A DNA stretch of 64,000 nt, from positions 476,309 to 540,308 of the forward strand of contig CBDBIG010000004.1 in NCBI GenBank assembly GCA_965205845.1, written 5' to 3'. The position numbers and the translations under genes were made by a program. Under the pieces are notes generated by a model that was not told the DNA's origin, did not search any database, and was given only the letters and a program-made list of their open reading frames with translations. The DNA comes from CBDBIG01 sp965205845 [NCBI: bacterium]. Its GTDB lineage: Bacteria; SAR324. This document shows positions 47,022-56,815 of this stretch, in pieces (position 1 is the first letter of the stretch; the number at the start of each line of letters is the position of its first letter).

Positions 47022-48425
47022 TCAATAGGCATTTTTCCGGGAGAGCACCACGCGAATTGTCATGAGCAAAATGAGTACGTCGAGCCAAATAGACCAGTTT
47101 TTTAGATAGTGTAAATCGTGCTGCACGCGATTACGCATTTTTTCGAGGGTCTCGGTTTCACCGCGTAGACCGTGCACCTGAGCCCAGCCCGTTAGCCCTG
47201 GTTTCATGCGATGGCGTAGCATGTAGGCTTCAATGAGCGTGCTGTAGTGTCGGTCGTGCTGAACGGCATGGGGGCGCGGACCAACCAACGACATGCGCCC
47301 TTGCAAAACATTGATCAATTGCGGCAATTCATCCAAACTGCTGCTGCGCAAAAAATGCCCTAAGGGGGTAATGCGGGCATCGTTTTTAATGGCTTGATCC
47401 ACCTTATCTTGTGTGTGCACATACATGGTACGAAATTTATACACGCGAATAATGCGCCCGTTTAACCCTGTTCGCGCCTGTTTAAACAGCACCGGCCCTG
47501 CTGATGTACCTTTGATGGCCAACGCAACACAGCAAAAAATGGGGCTGCATAGAAGCAACAACGCCAAGGAAACACTCTTATCAAGGAGCCACTTTGCCAT
47601 AATTCCCAAGTTACCAATAGGACTTTCGGTAAGCATAAGTACGGGTTGCCCCGCAACTTGACGCACGTTGTGATTTAGCAAATGCAAACTAAAAATGTTG
47701 GGTGCCCAATGCACCGCGGTATGGGTGGGTAACAACTGTGTCATCAAGGTTTCAACCTGCTTGGTTTGAGCCAAGGGCAGGCAAACATATACAATATCAA
47801 TAGTCTGCTGTTGCACCACCTGTTGAATGGCCGCAACCTTACCAAGGTAGGTTAGGGGGACATGCGCACTGGAAATGGCAAGGGTTTTGATGATAGCACT
47901 GTTGGAAAGATAACCGATTACCCTCACGCCTAAAGTGGGCTCATGGTGTAGACGCCATGCCATATCAACAATTAAATCCTCCGTGCCTACCATGAGCGCA
48001 CGGCGCAGATTAATCCCCCTATTGCGTAGCCAATAGACCCCTTGGCGCAATACCCAACGCACAACCACCTGCCCAAACCAAGCAAAGCTAAACCAAGCCA
48101 ACAATATCTGCCTCGAAAACACATCGCTGGTTTTGGTGGCAAAACCAATGCTAAGCAGCAACAGCCACACACACACCCATGCTCGGGTTAGCAAAAAAAT
48201 CTCGCTTAAAAAACCCATTGTGCGACGCACATGCGGAACGCCGCTTGAAGGATGCAGCAACCACACACCCAGCACACTAAGCACTGCCAGTACTTGGTAG
48301 GGTTGAGGGAATTCACCAACCCGATAAAGGGTAAGCACCCACAAGATGGCAGTGCATACCATGGCATCGAGCACACGTTGCACAACGCCTAGCCACGAAA
48401 AAGAAGGGATTGCTGGCTGAATCAT
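47022..48425 (-). CDS. Undecaprenyl-phosphate sugar phosphotransferase
   Basis: 467-residue membrane enzyme that starts an exopolysaccharide or O-unit repeat by moving a sugar-phosphate onto undecaprenyl phosphate. The N-terminal half has four to five helices and a CoA-binding-like fold (RALMVGTEDLIVDMAWRL). The C-terminal bacterial transferase domain has FKQARTGLNGRIIRVYKFRTMYV, RSSSLDELPQLINVLQGRMSLVGPRPH and MKPGLTGWAQVHGLRGET. No glycosyltransferase or export genes lie beside it. The region 48426-48878 up to the tRNA contains no supported gene, only one 79-codon frame (48476-48715) of unknown family. Confidence 0.92.
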   Translation of the reverse strand: MIQPAIPSFSWLGVVQRVLDAMVCTAILWVLTLYRVGEFPQPYQVLAVLSVLGVWLLHPSSGVPHVRRTMGFLSEIFLLTRAWVCVWLLLLSIGFATKTSDVFSRQILLAWFSFAWFGQVVVRWVLRQGVYWLRNRGINLRRALMVGTEDLIVDMAWRLHHEPTLGVRVIGYLSNSAIIKTLAISSAHVPLTYLGKVAAIQQVVQQQTIDIVYVCLPLAQTKQVETLMTQLLPTHTAVHWAPNIFSLHLLNHNVRQVAGQPVLMLTESPIGNLGIMAKWLLDKSVSLALLLLCSPIFCCVALAIKGTSAGPVLFKQARTGLNGRIIRVYKFRTMYVHTQDKVDQAIKNDARITPLGHFLRSSSLDELPQLINVLQGRMSLVGPRPHAVQHDRHYSTLIEAYMLRHRMKPGLTGWAQVHGLRGETETLEKMRNRVQHDLHYLKNWSIWLDVLILLMTIRVVLSRKNAY

Positions 48426-48878
48426 GGGTTAAGGCTTACTGCGTGGCGTTCGCCCCATCGCACCTTTTTTTTGATTTACATAGGGTTAGATTTTTTCCAC
48501 ATTTCTACATACAACATTGGCATTACCCAATGGCAAATTTGCTGCAATGAAGAAAATATGCCCGCTGAGGAAGGGATGCTGCTGTTTTTGACCTTCACCC
48601 ACAGACCTTTCACGGTGAACATGAAACGATGACGACCTCCCCGGTGTCCCATCAGCAGCGATTTTACACCATGATAGATGGGTATTTTGTGCGTTTTACC
48701 ACAAGCAGGTTGCAAAACAAGGATACACCCCCTTAGTTTTTAAGGGATTAAAAACGCTGGCTTAAAGGAGGAAAACGGGGGGTTGCAATCACGTCGACAG
48801 CACCCAAAAACGCTCCTATCCACCGCAGACCTCAAATCAAGAGGTACAAAAAAACCCTTTTTAGCCAAGGGAATGCCA

Positions 48879-48952
48879 TCGGGGTGAGAGGATTCGAACC
48901 TCCGACTTCTTCGTCCCGAACGAAGCACGCTACCAGACTGCGCCACACCCCG
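48879..48952 (-). tRNA. tRNA-Pro (CGG)
   Basis: Minus-strand cloverleaf: CGGGGTG pairs with CACCCCG. The anticodon stem CTTCG/CGAAG encloses the loop TTCGGGA with anticodon CGG. The T arm is GGAGGTTCGAATCCTC. 74 bases with discriminator A; CCA is not encoded. Confidence 0.95.
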
Positions 48953-49016
48953 CATGACCATTACGCTTCGCATGTTTTCACGACATTTTACCAGTTTTTT
49001 TGCACGGAACAAGCCA

Positions 49017-50075
49017 TCAAATTTTTTGCAAGCCCAGTTTTTTTAACGCATGCAAGGCTGCATCAAGGTTGTCGCTTGTGATTTTGGCGCGTATTTGCCA
49101 ACGTTTCATGGCGTGCTCATAGCGTGGGTCGTAGTGCTTTACCAGCAAGGCTTCAGCCACCTCTGCAAAGCGACCCTGATCGAGCCATGTGCAAAATTGC
49201 TTTACCGTGTGCTTGCCAAATAGGCCCACAAATTTTTGCATCACCTGCTGCAAGTACGCGATCGACTGCGGGTTGTTTTGTCCATAAAGGGTCACCAAGC
49301 GTTTTACACGGACCTCAAGGGAGGCGGTCAGCAACACGCAAGCACTTTGCTGCATGGCATGGTGCAAGGTTGCAGGCAAAAAAACCATCCCAATTTTGCG
49401 GCTTTCCGCTTCAATCCAAGCGGGGGTGTGTACACGTAGTGCCTGCAATTCCCAAAGCAGCATGGCCTCAAACTGCTGCTGGGTGCGGGGTGTTAACCCC
49501 AATGCGCCAAACAACGAGCTGCGGTGTTGCGCCAAGCCTTCTAAATCAATGGTATTGGCAAGGCGGTTTAACAACCAGGTTTTACCTACCCCTGTGCGCC
49601 CCTGAAGCACCAGCCATTTTTGGGGTTTCAACTGCGCCAACTGGGTTACAATGTGTCCGCGAATGGCTTTGTAGCCCCCTGCCAGCTGCACTGCCGCAAT
49701 GCCCACATCCCGTAAGGCTTGCACTACCGACTGGGAGCGCAAGCCACCCCTTGCGCAGTAAACCAACACACCGCTTTGGCGCCATGTCTCGAAATGTGCC
49801 AAAAATGCTTCAATTCGGGGGGAAATAAAATTCCAGCCCAATTTTTTGGCGGCGGCACTGCCCACGTGTTTGTACAGCAAACCGATCTCTGCCCGTTCGG
49901 TATTCGAAAAGAGCGGGATATTCTGCGCCCCAGGCAGGGCACCCTTGGCAAACTCGAGGGGTGCGCGGACATCGACCACCGCTGGTGCACAGGTTAACAA
50001 ACGGACCCAAGGTGCATGTTGCCAGGGCTTCGTCTCGTGTTGATAGGGAAAGGCTGGTAGGTTGGCAAAAGTCAT
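49017..50075 (-). CDS. mnmH: tRNA 2-selenouridine synthase
   Basis: Replaces sulfur with selenium in the wobble uridine of some tRNAs using selenophosphate. 352 residues. The rhodanese domain (VVDVRAPLEFAKGALPGAQNIPLF) has active Cys107 in VLVYCARGG. The C-terminal P-loop is GRTGVGKT at 159-166. It implies selenophosphate metabolism elsewhere in the genome, though selD is not in the window. ATG 50075 is used; its upstream region begins the six-copy repeat array. Confidence 0.93.
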   Translation of the reverse strand: MTFANLPAFPYQHETKPWQHAPWVRLLTCAPAVVDVRAPLEFAKGALPGAQNIPLFSNTERAEIGLLYKHVGSAAAKKLGWNFISPRIEAFLAHFETWRQSGVLVYCARGGLRSQSVVQALRDVGIAAVQLAGGYKAIRGHIVTQLAQLKPQKWLVLQGRTGVGKTWLLNRLANTIDLEGLAQHRSSLFGALGLTPRTQQQFEAMLLWELQALRVHTPAWIEAESRKIGMVFLPATLHHAMQQSACVLLTASLEVRVKRLVTLYGQNNPQSIAYLQQVMQKFVGLFGKHTVKQFCTWLDQGRFAEVAEALLVKHYDPRYEHAMKRWQIRAKITSDNLDAALHALKKLGLQKI

Positions 50076-50168
50076 TCTACGCGCGGGCTACCCCTTGATT
50101 GCGCACCCTATGCGATTGGCACACCTTGGGCGCGATTCCTCATCCTAGTGAACGGCTTTGGTTCGTTG

Positions 50169-50622
50169 CAAACTGCTCATGTTGGTTCACCTTTTTTTTT
50201 CTTGCTCGCTCCTTACATTCGCACTGCCCGAGAAGATGCCTACGCAAACTGCTCATGTTGGGTCACTTTTTTTTTTCTTGCTCGCTCCTTACATTCGCAC
50301 TGCCCGAGAAGATGCTCACGCAAACTGTTCATGCTGGTTCACCTTTTTTTTCTTGCTCGCTCCTTACATTCGCACTGCCCGAGAAGATGCTCACGCAAAC
50401 TGTTCATGCTGGTTCACCTTTTTTTTCTTGCTCGCTCCTTACATTCGCACTGCCCGAGAAGATGCCTACGCAAACTGTTCATGCTGGTTCACCTTTTTTT
50501 TTCTTGCTCGCTCCTTACATTCGCACTGCCCGAGAAGATGCTCACGCAAACTGTTCATGTTGGTTCACCTTTTTTTTCTTGCTCGCTCCTTACATTCGCA
50601 CTGCCCGAGAAGATGCTCACGC
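50169..50622. repeat. Six tandem copies of a 75-76 bp unit with poly-T length changes
   Basis: Units start at 50169, 50245, 50321, 50396, 50471 and 50547, with periods of 75 or 76. The difference is mostly in a run of T (eight to nine). Each contains CTTGCTCGCTCCTTACATTCGCACTGCCCGAGAAGATGC. Plus-strand frames encode the repeat CSCWFTFFFLL, with frame switching caused by the T-run. It lies between ntrX and mnmH; no gene is supported in 50076-50747. Confidence 0.95.
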
Positions 50623-50747
50623 AATTCGGCGGTGACGCGTTGGCGGATTGGAGGCTCGCCCCTGTGGTAGCATTTCACACTTTCACGCCCTTGAGCAATG
50701 GGTTCTTTATGGCTTGGCTTGGGACGTGTAAATGGTGGAGTGATTTT

Positions 50748-52172
50748 TTAAGACGATGGGTGTTTTTCCTCAAGACCATAACGCCGAATTTTTTTGTGCA
50801 GGTTGCTGCGCTCTAGGGCAATTTTATCGGCCGTTTTCGAAATATTCCATTGGAAACTCGCCAAACTATTTTTGAGATAGGCAGCCTCAAAGGCTTCTTT
50901 GGCTTCGCGGTATGGAAGCTGAAACCACGGCGATTTGGCAGCAGAAAATACGGGGACCTGGTCCGTTGTGTCGTTATCTATGTCCCCAGTCTCTTTGGAA
51001 GGTAGCAGGTTTGTTGGCAGGTCATTGAGATCAATTGGGTCCCCCGTACTCATAATTACCAAGCGTTCAATGGTGTTTTTGAGTTCGCGCACATTCCCCG
51101 GCCAATGGTAGTGTTTTAGGGCATCAAAAACGGCAGGGGTCATGGTTTTGGGGCGTTTTCCGTGGGTTTTGGCCACGAGAGATAAAAAGTGCCTGGCCAG
51201 TTGTTCAATGTCTTCTTTATGGCTGCGCAACGGGAGCGCAGTTAAGGGAAGCACGTTGAGCCTGTAGTACAAGTCTGCACGAAAATTCCCCTGGTCAATT
51301 TCATTTTCGAGCGATTTGTTCGAAGCCGATACGATGCGTACATCCACTTGAAGCGTCTCGCTGCCACCGACGCGTTGAAAACGTTGTTCTTGAAGTACGC
51401 GCAAAATTTTGGCCTGGGTTTTTAAGCTCATGTCGGCCACCTCGTCTAAAAATAAGGTGCCACGGTGGGCTTGGGCAAATTTACCATTGCGTTTTGAGGT
51501 GGCCCCTGTAAACGCCCCTTTTTCATGGCCAAGCAGTTCGCTTTCAATCAACTCTTCGGGAATGGCCGCACAGTTTACCTCGACAAAGGGGTGGGCGGAA
51601 CGCGCACTTTTTTGATGAATCATGTTGGCAATCAGCTCTTTTCCCGTGCCATTTTCGCCATGAATCAGCACCCATGCTTCGCTATCTGCGGCGCGCTCCA
51701 CTTGTTGCAACTGTTGCATAAAGGCGGGGCTGTTGCCTATCACCTCCAGTTTGCCATTCGAGCTTCCCTTGCGCAGCTGGGTATTCTCTCGCTCTAACGA
51801 GGCCACACGCAAAGCATTGCGCAAGGTTACCAGCAAAAATTCTTCTGAAAACGGCTTTTCTATAAAATGAAATGCACCAAACTGCACCGCTTTTACAGCC
51901 GTTTCAATCGACCCATGTCCCGAGAGCATAATGACAGGTAACCGAGGCAAACGCTGCTTGATCTGTCTTAAGGTTTCAATGCCATCGATCCCAGGCATCC
52001 AGATATCAAGCAATGCGGCGTCCAACTCAGCCGCAGCGGACCCGCGAATGATGCCCAAAGCTTCCTTGCCGCCTTGGGCTGTAATCACGTGATAATTTTC
52101 ATCTTCTAATAAATTTTTTAAGCCTAAAACAATGTCGGTCTCATCATCAACAATCAAAATGTTGTGCTTCAT
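50748..52172 (-). CDS. ntrX: Nitrogen regulation response regulator NtrX (sigma-54 activator)
   Basis: 474 residues. The receiver has phospho-acceptor Asp56 in LDIWMPG. AAA+ domain: GENGTGKELIAN (Walker A), EKGAFTGAT (sigma-54 contact GAFTGA) and TLFLDEVADMSL (Walker B). The C-terminal Fis-type HTH is NISKTADKIALERSNLHKKIRRYG. It pairs with the membrane kinase NtrY encoded upstream on the same strand. NtrYX systems respond to nitrogen or redox state in related bacteria. The NtrX start lies about 370 bases after the NtrY stop; that gap (52173-52543) contains no supported gene. Confidence 0.95.
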   Translation of the reverse strand: MKHNILIVDDETDIVLGLKNLLEDENYHVITAQGGKEALGIIRGSAAAELDAALLDIWMPGIDGIETLRQIKQRLPRLPVIMLSGHGSIETAVKAVQFGAFHFIEKPFSEEFLLVTLRNALRVASLERENTQLRKGSSNGKLEVIGNSPAFMQQLQQVERAADSEAWVLIHGENGTGKELIANMIHQKSARSAHPFVEVNCAAIPEELIESELLGHEKGAFTGATSKRNGKFAQAHRGTLFLDEVADMSLKTQAKILRVLQEQRFQRVGGSETLQVDVRIVSASNKSLENEIDQGNFRADLYYRLNVLPLTALPLRSHKEDIEQLARHFLSLVAKTHGKRPKTMTPAVFDALKHYHWPGNVRELKNTIERLVIMSTGDPIDLNDLPTNLLPSKETGDIDNDTTDQVPVFSAAKSPWFQLPYREAKEAFEAAYLKNSLASFQWNISKTADKIALERSNLHKKIRRYGLEEKHPSS

Positions 52173-52543
52173 TACGCCCTCACTTCATGGCTTATGCGGT
52201 TTTTTAAAAAGTGCCTCGTCGAGCTTACACATCAACTCTACCGTTTTTGTCACTACCAACAGCCCTTTTCGCGTTAAAGGCAGGTACCGGTATGTTCGGG
52301 GTTTTCTCGTAACCATAATACCCTCGCCAGAAGGCTTTTTGTTCAAAAACCTGCATGCAAACCATGCCTTGCCTATAGGACGACGGGAAGTATGCCGTGT
52401 TTGTTGGCACACAAAAAGGGGTGGGCTCATTTGTTACAAACAGCTTACTTGCTAATCACCAGCGCACTGTTGCGCTGCGTATTACCCTCCTCCCCACCTG
52501 TTACACAAAAAGCATATAGCCATGGGCTGTATTTGTGTTGTTT

Positions 52544-55108
52544 TTATGCCCCCCCTTCACGTGAAGGGCTCCTCGTTTGCTCTTGACCTTGGATGGGACC
52601 TGTTTGCACGCCAAGGGGGGCATTTTGCCGCGATAGGTTTGCCTTTACAGGCAAGTGAATCGTAAACACCGCACCTTGTGGGACGTTGTCTTGAACGTAA
52701 ATGCTCCCGTGATGCTCCTCAATAATTTGCAGCACAATAGGTAGCCCTAAACCTGTGCCGGTAGTTTTGGTGGTGGTATAGGGCTCAAAAATACTTTTAC
52801 GCACCTTGGCATCAATGCCTGGGCCATTGTCGGCTACTTGTACCACAACATGGTTGCTTTGCCCCTCAAATTGACTGCTTAAGGTAATGTGAAGTGAGGG
52901 CGAATCGCCTGTAACATTTTCATGCTTTTGTGAAATGGAGGCAAGGGCATTGTCAATTAAGTTAATCAGTACGCGTTGTATCTGTTCTGCATCAAACAAA
53001 AACCTAGGCAAATTTGGTGCAAGCATGGTGCTAAGTTTGGCTTGGGGAGGCAGGGCTTGTGCGTAAAGTTTTATAACTTCTTCGAGGGTGTGGTTGATAT
53101 TGCCTACGCTTAAACTGGCCTCTGGCAAGCGTGCAAACTGCGAGAACTCATTGACCATATGCTTTAAGGTATGGACCTGCTTTAGAATAATTTGGCTACT
53201 TTGTTCTAAAATTTGACCTTGATCTGCACCAACTCCTTTGTATTTGCGGAGTAATCTTTGAACAGAGAGTTGAATGGGGGTAAGGGGATTTTTGATTTCA
53301 TGAGCCATTCGGCGTGCAATGGCCTGCCAAGCCAAAGCCCGCTGTGTACGGCGTAGCATGGCCACATCTTTGAGGATAATCAAATTGCCGTAAGCATCGG
53401 TTTCATTTTTTAGGGTGTGCAAACTTACCTCTAAAAAATGGACGGGTTGATGGGGTTCTTGGATGGTAATGTTGGTGGTAAAGGGTTTGGAGGGGGTTTG
53501 TTGATCTTGATACGTTTGCATGGCTTCAAGCAGCGTTTTTGGAAGGGTTTGCGCTGCGGAGGCCGTTTGTGCTTTGGGGTTGGCTGGGTTGCCCGACGCT
53601 TGCGTGTTTGGGAGCAGGTTACGTGCCTTGCGATTAAATGTTGTAACGTCCCCTTGGGCATTCACAAACAAAATCCCTGCATCTACATTTTCAAGGAGCA
53701 ATTCTACCAAGCGATTACGCTCTTCCAATTGATCGTGGCTGTCTTTTATCTCCTTGGCAGTTTGGGTAAGTTGTGCGTGTTGTTCAAACAGTTGGCTGCT
53801 CATGCGATTAAAATTTTTTATCAGCAGCGTCGAGTCTTGATCGAGGGCACCCAAATTTTTAGTCTGCAATTGAACCCCCAGTTCACCTGTGGCAATGCGT
53901 TGAGTGTAGGCATTGAGCTGCTCAATGCTTAGGGTCATATGGCGGGCCAATTCCCCTGAGGTCATGCTGGTAAACAACATCACCACCAAAACCATGGCCA
54001 CAAAAAAGGCACCGATTACATACAAAAACTGTCCGTTAAGCAACCATTGCGTGCTGCGTTTTTCATGCAAGTTGGCAAGGGCTGCAGCCACCTGAATGGG
54101 CTGAATGGCAATGAGTTCAACATTGAGCAAAGTGCCTTCAATCACTGTAGACAAAAGCACATGGCGCACCATGCGGTTTTGGTAGAGTTCTCCCCACAAC
54201 ACCCCTTGGCTAGGCAAAAGCATCCCTCGGGTGGGCAGCATCGCACTGGGATCGCTTAACACGTTTTGGCTGTTGTCGTGGATGATGCGTGAGAGTTCAA
54301 ACAAACGGGGGGCAGGTTGCTTCCACGCCTTGTGCGCTATTGCATCCCCCACCCATGAATGGAGCATATTCCCATATGCATCATAAATATACGCCCCGTG
54401 AATGGTGGATCGACGTTTGATATCCGTTGCCCACTCACCGCTTTGATAGGCGGAAAGATTTTTGGGGAGGTTGTAAATTGCAATTTGAGCAAAGTCGCGG
54501 AGATGCATATTTTGTGTTTCGTCGAGCACGGATGCTAAATCGGTCGTACTACGTAGCATTTCGTGGTGCTGCCCATCGGACCAACTATTGAGCACATGGG
54601 CCACCAAACTGCCTGCTAGCAAATGAAACACAATCGAAGGCAAAGACAGCAGCAAGAACACCCGTGCAAATTTCTTTTGCAAAGAAACCCCTGAAAATGG
54701 GGTATTTTGCGCGATGGTATAAAAAATGATGCGACGCAACAGCAGGTAAAATATCAGGCATAAAAATAAAAGTTGAATAAACAACCCAATCGAAATGCCT
54801 ATGCCATAGGCCCCATTTTCGCCTTGATTATGGCTTGTAAAATGAATGCCAAACACAAAATAAAGTACTCCACCAAGCAGTAAGACAAACAATAAGATAA
54901 GCCCTATGCTGTGAATGTGGTTTTTTGCACCAAAGGTTGCACAATATAGACTGTGCAAAAACCCTTTTTTATTGTCTGTAGCCCTACGCTGCAAATAAAT
55001 TTTTTCTGTCTGGGTTGTGTCTGCGTCAAGCTGCGTTTCAACGGTATCGGTTACCCGTTTAACGGGAACCTGATTGGGCAAATGAGAGGAAGAGGGCTGG
55101 TTTGGCAT
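52544..55108 (-). CDS. ntrY: Nitrogen regulation sensor histidine kinase NtrY
   Basis: 854 residues from ATG 55108. Layout: a basic polar N-terminus, two to three hydrophobic helices (LILLFVLLLGGVLYFVFG; LFIQLLFLCLIFYLLL), a periplasmic sensor region, another helix (QFLYVIGAFFVAMVLVVMLF), then HAMP-like sequence, a PAS domain (LLENVDAGILFVNAQGDV), HisKA (RMAHEIKNPLTPIQLSVQRL, His in AHEIKN) and HATPase boxes (LIDNALASIS, DNGPGI, TGTGLGLPIV). It is the partner of NtrX downstream. The TTG two codons upstream is a less likely start. The gap 55109-55401 to the tRNA has no gene. Confidence 0.94.
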   Translation of the reverse strand: MPNQPSSSHLPNQVPVKRVTDTVETQLDADTTQTEKIYLQRRATDNKKGFLHSLYCATFGAKNHIHSIGLILLFVLLLGGVLYFVFGIHFTSHNQGENGAYGIGISIGLFIQLLFLCLIFYLLLRRIIFYTIAQNTPFSGVSLQKKFARVFLLLSLPSIVFHLLAGSLVAHVLNSWSDGQHHEMLRSTTDLASVLDETQNMHLRDFAQIAIYNLPKNLSAYQSGEWATDIKRRSTIHGAYIYDAYGNMLHSWVGDAIAHKAWKQPAPRLFELSRIIHDNSQNVLSDPSAMLPTRGMLLPSQGVLWGELYQNRMVRHVLLSTVIEGTLLNVELIAIQPIQVAAALANLHEKRSTQWLLNGQFLYVIGAFFVAMVLVVMLFTSMTSGELARHMTLSIEQLNAYTQRIATGELGVQLQTKNLGALDQDSTLLIKNFNRMSSQLFEQHAQLTQTAKEIKDSHDQLEERNRLVELLLENVDAGILFVNAQGDVTTFNRKARNLLPNTQASGNPANPKAQTASAAQTLPKTLLEAMQTYQDQQTPSKPFTTNITIQEPHQPVHFLEVSLHTLKNETDAYGNLIILKDVAMLRRTQRALAWQAIARRMAHEIKNPLTPIQLSVQRLLRKYKGVGADQGQILEQSSQIILKQVHTLKHMVNEFSQFARLPEASLSVGNINHTLEEVIKLYAQALPPQAKLSTMLAPNLPRFLFDAEQIQRVLINLIDNALASISQKHENVTGDSPSLHITLSSQFEGQSNHVVVQVADNGPGIDAKVRKSIFEPYTTTKTTGTGLGLPIVLQIIEEHHGSIYVQDNVPQGAVFTIHLPVKANLSRQNAPLGVQTGPIQGQEQTRSPSREGGA

Positions 55109-55401
55109 AAGCAACACACTACGGCTGGGATAAAGGTGGAAATAAGCATGTTACTGATTTTAAGGAACAAGGTAAAAAAAGGCTATCACATTCCCACTTT
55201 GAACCCCCCCGAGGCATGTGTGAAACGGGCCTTTTTAGAGCGCAAAACGTATACGTAGTCCAAAGCTTAGGCTTAAGGCACTGTGGATTATGCGTTGACA
55301 ATGGTGTTTTATTGTATGCTATCGTCCATGTGAGTTGGCGCAGGCAAAGGTGCGGCTGGCAACCAAAATAGCCTCTGCCTTGCCAGCATAACGCATTCAA
55401 A

Positions 55402-55474
55402 GCTCCCGTAGTTAAACTGGATATAACGGTGGATTGCGATTCCGCTGTTCTAGGTTCGAGTCCTGGCGGGAGCG
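55402..55474 (+). tRNA. tRNA-Arg (anticodon GCG)
   Basis: GCTCCCG/CGGGAGC acceptor with discriminator G. D arm GTTAAACTGGATATAAC resembles argW-type tRNA. The anticodon stem GTGGA/TCCGC (one G-T pair) encloses loop TTGCGAT, anticodon GCG for CGC. The T arm is CTAGG/CCTGG. CCA not encoded. G34 GCG is unusual because bacteria mostly use ACG (inosine) here. Prophage remnant 2 begins downstream. Confidence 0.8.
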
Positions 55475-55569
55475 CTTCATTTTACAAGGCCTATTGCAGA
55501 GAATAGACCTGCACTGGCTCCGGTTTGGTGGCAATTGCTGGGAGTATTTTTGGAGGTTTTCCGGATGAC

Positions 55570-56160
55570 AGGTGTGCGCGTTCACATGCTTTGTGTCTGG
55601 AGTTTTTTGTGGGTAATAGCGAGTGTGCCCATTCACACGGTTTTACACCACATGAAAACTGCGTGTCCCAAGACACATGGTTTGCCTGTGCCCTTTCAAA
55701 ACAGTCTTGTGCTGTACGTAAATCGCGGGTACAACTTCTTCGATTCTTGCCGTATTTTCAGCACAGCGTGCAGGGTTGGCGCTCCTCCGTTTTGGGGAAT
55801 GGCCTCGCAGCCCAGCCTAAAACCGAGCTTGCACTGCATTAAAAGACACCCCTTTGCGGTTGACAAAAACACCTTTAGCCGTATCTTGCGGCGGCTTCAC
55901 AACAAGGCAACAGCGTGTGGTTGTTCAAAATAGGAGCGACCTAAAAAAGGAGACGCAAAAAAACCACGCCATTAAGAACTTGCGGAAAAACTACTGATGG
56001 CGCGCCATGCGAACGAAAGGGGCAAAGCATACGCCCCTTTACAGGCGTTAACATAGGCTTTTTTATCTCGACAAAAGGCTGTTGTGCCCGTTCACATGGT
56101 TTTACACCACTACAAAACTGCGGGGGGGGGGTGCGGGATATAACGGGATATAGCGGGATA
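55570..56160. repeat. Dispersed CACATGG-type repeats in the left flank of prophage remnant 2
   Basis: Blocks of the same family as near 7400: GTTCACATGCTTTGTG near 55578, ATTCACACGGTTTTACACC near 55630, AGACACATGGTTTGCC near 55669, and GTTCACATGGTTTTACACC near 56089 followed by three AACGGGATATAGCGGGATATAG repeats. Between 55475 and 56223 no protein-coding gene is supported. Confidence 0.65.
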
Positions 56161-56223
56161 TAGCGGGAATTAAAGCGCTTTATGACACAGGCAGCGCCCC
56201 CAATAACCGTGTGTAAATTGACT

Positions 56224-56761
56224 CGCCTAAAAAACGGTGTAATGCGGGTTTGCGCGTTTTTGGGACACATGGCTTTACACTTCTCACAAGGCCTTGTTCG
56301 AGGGAACTCGATGGAATTCGAAAGCGTTCGAACCCCCTAATATCAAGCCTTAGCGGGTTTTTACACAAAAAATGCCAGGGGGGTTTATGCCCCGCAAAAG
56401 GTCGGAGTTCGGCACTCTAACATGGAACTGAACATGGAACTCAATTTTTCGCCCTTTTCATGGATCAAACCCTTGTTTTGAAAATACTTTTTCGCGATTG
56501 GCCTAAAAATAAAAAATAATCTAGCTTGGAACTCCTTTTTTTCTAAACCGCCCTGGGTTGCACATAAATCACGGGCACAACCTGTTCTATTTCGTCCATG
56601 TTTTCTTACAAGGTGTAGGGTTTTCGCTCCCCGGTTTTGGGGTCGGGGTCGTCCCATTTTTGGAGCACCAGCCAGGTTGCCCCCCCTTCTTTGCGCTTTA
56701 ATTCTTTCACCAATCCCAAACGGGCAAGGCTGTTCGGCTTTAGCACAAACACCACATCGCC
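56224..56761. repeat. Long direct repeat shared by both prophage remnants (copy 2)
   Basis: Matches 36352-36889 closely and in the same orientation. Includes the TTCGAAAGCG cluster near 56298-56330 and the 3' half of the S24-type repressor. Ends at CACATCGCC. There the two copies diverge: copy 2 jumps about 190 bases further into the repressor gene, a deletion relative to copy 1. Confidence 0.85.
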
Positions 56762-56815
56762 AAGCCGAGGAGGGTCATGGTGGCAATACCGCTTGTGGTA
56801 GGCGGTGGGTGCGGG
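56543..56815 (-). pseudogene. S24-type phage repressor fragment with deletion and nonsense codon (copy 2)
   Basis: Same gene as 36672-37207. Here the G-run has seven bases, so VLKPNSLARLGLVKELKRKEGG joins in frame to TWLVLQKWDDPDPKTGERKPYTL. The next codon has become TAA instead of CAA, ending the protein 20 residues early. The upstream portion (residues covering NPAEDF...) is deleted, and the frame at the junction differs from the N-terminal part. It cannot make a repressor. Confidence 0.65.

Noticed and set aside
48476-48715. 79-codon minus-strand frame between the sugar transferase and tRNA-Pro
   Set aside because: Start and composition are unconvincing and no homology is recognisable; noted only as a frame in the gap.
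50099-50816. Three overlapping plus-strand frames with FTFFFLLAPYIRTARED repeats
   Set aside because: They are translations of the 76-bp repeat; frames change with the T-run length and there is no recognisable protein.
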